A stretch of DNA of 5,109 bases, from NCBI GenBank assembly GCA_002497345.1, contig DANS01000045.1:6069-11177 (forward strand), read 5' to 3'. The notes beneath the pieces were generated by a model. That model was not told where the DNA came from. It saw only the letters and a list, made by a program, of their open reading frames with translations, and did no database searches. Below are positions 5,087-5,109 of the stretch, piece by piece (positions within the stretch are counted from its first letter, which is position 1; every line of letters begins with the position of its first letter). This stretch comes from Thermoproteus sp. UBA157. Its GTDB lineage: Archaea > Thermoproteota > Thermoprotei > Thermoproteales > Thermoproteaceae. A program made the translations under genes and the position numbers.

Positions 5087-5099
5087 TAATTAATTGTTT
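5087..5099 (-). promoter_or_regulatory. BRE/TATA promoter element of the glycosyltransferase
   Basis: On the minus strand the sequence reads AAACAATTAATTA. The decamer AAACAATTAA occupies 5099-5090 and ends 22 positions before the A of the ATG at 5068, exactly as in the symporter promoter (2485 to 2507). A leaderless transcript is expected. Confidence 0.55.
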
Positions 5100-5109
5100 C
5101 GACCGTCGT

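Overview
The window looks like chromosomal DNA of a hyperthermophilic crenarchaeon of the Thermoproteaceae (Pyrobaculum or Thermoproteus type). The support is: a PaREP1-family gene remnant at the left edge; GC-rich coding sequence rich in ATA and AGG codons; archaeal TATA-like boxes lying about 22-25 bases ahead of start codons, as in leaderless transcripts; and archaeal-type nuoB and nuoC genes. This placement is inferred from gene content, since no rRNA is present.

Layout, left to right. Positions 1-381 hold the 3' part of a PaREP1-like gene interrupted by an in-frame TAG. Positions 477-632 (minus) encode a 51-residue four-cysteine zinc-ribbon microprotein. It is divergent from a small two-helix membrane protein with a soluble C-terminal domain at 725-1165 (plus). 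That gene converges on a two-gene unit on the minus strand, nuoB (1712-2299) followed by nuoC (1175-1708), which encodes two subunits of the peripheral arm of a complex I-like respiratory enzyme. A very AT-rich divergent promoter region (about 17% GC over 2341-2500) separates nuoB from an MFS transporter of the phosphate:H+ symporter type at 2507-3949 (plus). That gene overlaps by 9 bases, tail to tail, with a PMT/GT39-like membrane glycosyltransferase at 3941-5068 (minus).

How the genes work together. NuoB and NuoC are direct partners: NuoB carries the ligands of the terminal 4Fe-4S cluster N2 and NuoC packs beside it. They form their own transcription unit, without nuoA ahead or nuoD behind, so the rest of the complex must be encoded elsewhere. 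The phosphate-type symporter and the glycosyltransferase are functionally unrelated, but their promoters share the ten-base element AAACAATTAA at exactly the same distance from the start codon.

No RNA gene, CRISPR array, insertion sequence or obvious defence system was found. Most of the window is ordinary core metabolism. The parts worth a second look are the promoter architecture, the AT-rich spacer with its inverted repeats, the small cysteine-rich protein, the unidentified membrane protein, and the interrupted PaREP1 gene. All family assignments come from reading motifs, not from a database search.
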